From assembly GCA_021287185.1 (NCBI GenBank), contig JAJTAZ010000020.1, positions 1-39,115 of the forward strand: 39,115 nt of DNA, written 5' to 3'. This stretch comes from Burkholderiales bacterium. Its GTDB lineage: Bacteria; Pseudomonadota; Gammaproteobacteria; Burkholderiales; Burkholderiaceae. The notes below the pieces were generated by a model. The model searched no databases. It was given only the letters and a program-made list of their open reading frames with translations, and was not told the origin of the DNA. The position numbers and the translations under genes are program-made. This document shows, in pieces, positions 36,301 through 39,115 of this stretch (position 1 is the first letter of the stretch; every line of letters starts with the position of its first letter).

Positions 36301-36312
36301 TCACTACCCATT

Positions 36313-37098
36313 ATGCTAACAGTTCTATCTCCTGCCAAAAGTCTTGATTTTGCAACCACCACGCCCGCGGCTGTGGGCAAAATGGCCACCCAACCTCAGT
36401 TTGTTGCGCAAGCCAAACAACTCAATCGACTATTGCGCCAACTGGATGTGCCGCAATTGGCCAACTTGATGTCAATTTCGGATAAATTGGCCTTGTTGAA
36501 CGTGGCGCGCAACCATGAATGGTCGCCTGAGTTCACATTGGACAACAGCAAACCCGCGATTTTGGCGTTTGATGGCGATGTGTACGATGGCTTTGATGCA
36601 AAGACTTTGACCATGGCTGAACTCAAACAAGCGCAAACCCGCATACGAATTTTGTCGGGCTTGTACGGTATTCTGCGTCCACTGGATTTGATGCAAGCCT
36701 ATCGTTTGGAAATGGGTAGCAAACTCACCAATAACAAAGGCGCCGATTTATACGCGTTTTGGGGCAACACCTTGGCAAAAAATATCCATGCGGAATTGAG
36801 TGAACACAAACACAAAATCCTCGTCAATTTGGCTTCGGATGAGTATTTCAAGGCTGTGCCTTTAGCGGCGTTGGGCGTGCCTGTGGTGGCCCCCGTGTTT
36901 AAAGATTTGAGCAAAGGCCATTACAAAATCATCAGTTTTTTTGCCAAACGTGCCCGCGGCACGATGGCGCGCTTCATCGTCCAGCACAAAATCGATACGC
37001 CCGAAGGTTTGAAAAAATTTGCCGAGGATGGTTATTACTTTGTTGGTGAGGCGAGCGCGAAAAATGGTGTGCACCAACTCATCTTTCATCGAGATTGA
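36313..37098 (+). CDS. yaaA: Peroxide stress protein YaaA (DUF328)
   Basis: A 261-aa protein with the family start MLTVLSPAKSLDF, the central LAFDGDVYDGFDAKTL, RILSGLYGILRPLDLMQAYRLEMG, and the C-terminal KRARGTMARFIVQHKI. In E. coli YaaA limits free iron during peroxide stress and the family can bind DNA. Full length with all blocks intact. It follows the DUF1615 gene after 12 nt with no strong ribosome-binding site and ends before the tandem repeats. Confidence 0.94.
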   Translation: MLTVLSPAKSLDFATTTPAAVGKMATQPQFVAQAKQLNRLLRQLDVPQLANLMSISDKLALLNVARNHEWSPEFTLDNSKPAILAFDGDVYDGFDAKTLTMAELKQAQTRIRILSGLYGILRPLDLMQAYRLEMGSKLTNNKGADLYAFWGNTLAKNIHAELSEHKHKILVNLASDEYFKAVPLAALGVPVVAPVFKDLSKGHYKIISFFAKRARGTMARFIVQHKIDTPEGLKKFAEDGYYFVGEASAKNGVHQLIFHRD

Positions 37099-37129
37099 AT
37101 ATAGAGTACTTACGCCAATAAATCCGTGG

Positions 37130-37519
37130 TCATTGCGAGCGATGTTTTACCAGCGAAGCAATCCAAGCCGTGTTACCACAGTGAACTCAGATGGATTGCC
37201 ACGCCTCGACAAAACCACTCGAGGCTCGCAATGACGGTGTGTTTGTTTCAGCCACCTTAATCAGCACCTCGTCATTGCGAGCGACGCTTCATCAGCGAAG
37301 CAATCCATACTGCGTCACCACAGCGCACTCAGATGGATTGCCACGCCTCGATAAAACCATTCGAGGCTCGCAATGACGGTGTGTTTGTTTCAACCACCTC
37401 AATCAGCACCTCGTCATTGCGAGCGACGCTTCACCAGCGAAGCAATCCAAGCCGTGTCACCACAGTGAATTTAGATGGATTGCCACGTCTCGACAAAACC
37501 ATTCGAGCCGCGCAATGAC
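37130..37519. repeat. Tandem array: three copies of a 142-bp palindromic unit
   Basis: The sequence CATTGCGAGCGA recurs at 37131, 37273 and 37415, an exact 142-bp period. Each copy is about 107 bp of inverted repeat (arms GTCATTGCGAGC and GCTCGCAATGAC, inner GCGAAGCAATCC and GGATTGCC) followed by a 34-bp spacer. The two complete spacers are nearly identical (GTGTGTTTGTTTC...CAGCACCTC), so the unit was amplified with its flank. The third copy has a decayed right arm and no spacer. Short open frames across it are only translated repeats, and 142 is not a multiple of three. It fills the gap between convergent yaaA and the M61 gene and may act as a terminator region. Confidence 0.9.
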
Positions 37520-37524
37520 AATAT

Positions 37525-39115
37525 TTATGACGTGGCCAACGGCCAAGTCGATTGCGTTGCACGGTCTGTACGTTCCAACCGATACGTGCCAATTTGTGCG
37601 GGGGTGATGGTGTTGTTCAGCGTGGTGGTCTGTAGCACACCGTCACGCCAATAATGGGCGGTTAGACTGCGCGTGTGCTTCCAATCGCGCAGACTGTCAT
37701 CGGGCTTCTCACTGATGGCGTGGCCATTGATGGCAATCAAAATATCTTGCGGTGCCAAGCCCGCGCGCTGCGCCATCCCATTGGTGAATACCCGTTCAAC
37801 CAACCAACCCTGCTCGATTTTTTTAAAACTCGCGCCGAATTCAGGCTGGGTCGGGCGCGTGTATTTGAGGTGTAAGCCGTGTGGCAAACACAGTACATTC
37901 AAAGGCAGGGCTTTGGTGGTGAATAAAGCCACTTGCAATAAATAATAAGGATTGACACCAGCATACCGCTCAATGGCTCGTTGGATGGCGGCAAGTCGAA
38001 CCCCACGGCGTTCACCCGCACTTAAATCGTAAAACTTTTGCCCAAAGGTGTGCCACAGATGGCGCATCACGTTGTCCAAACTCTGGGTGTGTTGGCTGTT
38101 GTGGCGGATGAATAAATCCAAACACAACGCGATCAACGCACCTTTGGTGTAGTAACTCACATGGGCATTGGGTGTGTTTTCAGTCGGTTGGTAGTATTTT
38201 GACCACGCGTAGTAACCCGCTTGCGTGACGGTTTGTTGCTGCGCGCCTGAGCGTTGCATCACCTGATGGATGTGTTGCTCCAAGACTTTGAAGTACTGTA
38301 CCTCATCAATGATACCCGTACGGTGCAAAATCAAATCATCGTAGTAGGACGTGACGCCCTCAAAAAACCACAGCAAAGAGGTGTCGGTCGGCGCGCTCAA
38401 GTCATACGGCACAAAAGCAGCAGGTTTGATGCGTTTGACATTCCACGTGTGAAAATACTCGTGGCTGATTAAACCGAGTAAGTCCGTGTAGGCTTTGCGC
38501 CGCGTGCGGCTGTTGTCCTCATGGTTGGGCAGAGCCTCGCGCGTGGTCAACAATGCTGTGCTGTTGCGATGTTCCAAACCGCCATACCCCGTCGCGCGGG
38601 CATCCATTAAAAACAAATAGGATGTAAAAGGTGGTTGCGTGGGCGTGTCGTCCACCGTTGGATTAAATAACTGCAAATGTGCCGTACAAATGGCGCGCAT
38701 GTCCTCAATCAGCAGTGCCGCATTCAGATGAGGCACGTCACCTGAAATTGCGACCGTGTGCGCAATCTGCTCGGCTTCAAAGGTTAACCAAGTCAATGCA
38801 CCCATGCGCACGGGGCAGTCGGCCAATTCATCGTAATTCTTGGCCGCATATTCACCAAAACCACGCTCGGGCGTATCGGCGGCGGGTGTGAGTTGGGTGG
38901 CGACTTGCCAGTTTTGCGCAGTTACTGGGGGATGCAGTGTCAGTGCGTGTGTTTGGTCTGCCAACTCTTGGACGCACAAGCACACCGAGGTCGCATTGAA
39001 AAATCCTGTGGTACTGTCCAAAAACGCCGCACGCACCGAGTTGTCATGCGCGAATACCTCATACTCAATGGTCAAACCACCGACAAAAGGCGCGCTGTGC
39101 CAACTGTGCTGCGAG
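37525..39115 (-). CDS. M61 family glycyl aminopeptidase with PDZ domain (5' end off the window)
   Basis: The frame stays open to the right edge, so the N-terminal ~100 residues are missing. The apparent start at 39075 is a TTG inside the N-terminal domain, because the residues before it (SWHSAPFVGGL) fit the family's N-terminal domain. The visible part has the M61 segment YEVFAHDNSVRAAFLD, the zinc peptidase motif HEYFHTWNVKRIKP (HExxH), GVTSYYDDLIL with the third zinc ligand region, and a C-terminal PDZ domain (GWLVERVFTNGMAQRAGLAPQDILIAINGHAI). Members cleave N-terminal Gly or Ala from peptides. It is convergent with yaaA across the repeat array. Confidence 0.92.
   Translation of the reverse strand, partial: SQHSWHSAPFVGGLTIEYEVFAHDNSVRAAFLDSTTGFFNATSVCLCVQELADQTHALTLHPPVTAQNWQVATQLTPAADTPERGFGEYAAKNYDELADCPVRMGALTWLTFEAEQIAHTVAISGDVPHLNAALLIEDMRAICTAHLQLFNPTVDDTPTQPPFTSYLFLMDARATGYGGLEHRNSTALLTTREALPNHEDNSRTRRKAYTDLLGLISHEYFHTWNVKRIKPAAFVPYDLSAPTDTSLLWFFEGVTSYYDDLILHRTGIIDEVQYFKVLEQHIHQVMQRSGAQQQTVTQAGYYAWSKYYQPTENTPNAHVSYYTKGALIALCLDLFIRHNSQHTQSLDNVMRHLWHTFGQKFYDLSAGERRGVRLAAIQRAIERYAGVNPYYLLQVALFTTKALPLNVLCLPHGLHLKYTRPTQPEFGASFKKIEQGWLVERVFTNGMAQRAGLAPQDILIAINGHAISEKPDDSLRDWKHTRSLTAHYWRDGVLQTTTLNNTITPAQIGTYRLERTDRATQSTWPLATS

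Noticed and set aside
37191-37518. Small repeated open frames encoding near-identical 61-aa peptides
   Set aside because: They are translations of the 142-bp tandem repeat. There is no ribosome-binding site, and the period is not a multiple of three.
37130-37519. CRISPR-like regular repeats
   Set aside because: The repeats are 107 bp palindromes with near-identical 34-bp spacers and no cas genes. A CRISPR array has short repeats and unique spacers.

Overview
The window looks like a chromosomal segment of a betaproteobacterium, most likely Burkholderiales. The evidence is the gene order xseB-ispA-dxs and tgt-yajC-secD-secF, the aroE-mtgA pair, divergent ppsR/ppsA, a class 2 (quinone-linked) pyrD, and an Aat plus Bpt N-end-rule pair. 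Base composition is moderate (around 50% G+C by eye) with frequent GTG/TTG start options. The assignment rests on gene content and remembered family resemblance, not on a database search.

Layout. 1-2100: the tail of a probable insertion-sequence transposase, then the C-terminal part of a large calcium-binding surface protein whose 5' part is missing, closed by a strong terminator. 2350-3168 (-): an RquA-like methyltransferase, implying rhodoquinone synthesis. 3449-5915: aroE, mtgA and an EamA transporter. 5918-6727 (-): suhB. 6876-11188: the isoprenoid-precursor run xseB-ispA-dxs, then tgt. 11288-14577: yajC-secD-secF. 14600-16254: a DUF4126 membrane protein and a second EamA transporter, separated by a palindromic repeat. 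16375-18080 (-): serB and ppsR. 18304-21513: ppsA and prmC.

21546-29124 is the most accessory-looking part. It holds an IS200/RAYT-like protein whose catalytic motifs appear to be lost, an unrecognised protein, dispersed palindromic repeats, a CoA-transferase that ends inside one of those repeats, a truncated haemoglobin translationally coupled to rmuC, an aminotransferase, an AT-rich orphan lipoprotein and a hotdog-fold protein. 29185-35107 returns to housekeeping genes: msrB, ybjQ-like, the nudix-aat-bpt-pyrD operon (-), two small c-type cytochromes (-) and lgt. 35131-39115 has a DUF1615 lipoprotein, yaaA, a three-copy tandem array of a 142-bp palindromic unit, and an M61 peptidase that runs off the right edge.

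How it fits together: the core genes cover isoprenoid and quinone precursor supply (ispA, dxs), possible quinone diversification (rquA), quinone-coupled pyrimidine synthesis (pyrD), protein export and lipoprotein maturation (yajC/secDF, lgt), peptidoglycan synthesis (mtgA), PEP metabolism with its regulator (ppsA/ppsR), and protein repair or turnover (msrB, aat, bpt). No tRNA, rRNA or CRISPR array was recognised. The best candidates for something new are the catalytically eroded RAYT-like protein together with the palindromic repeat families, the rquA gene, and the two orphan accessory genes at 22384 and 27635.
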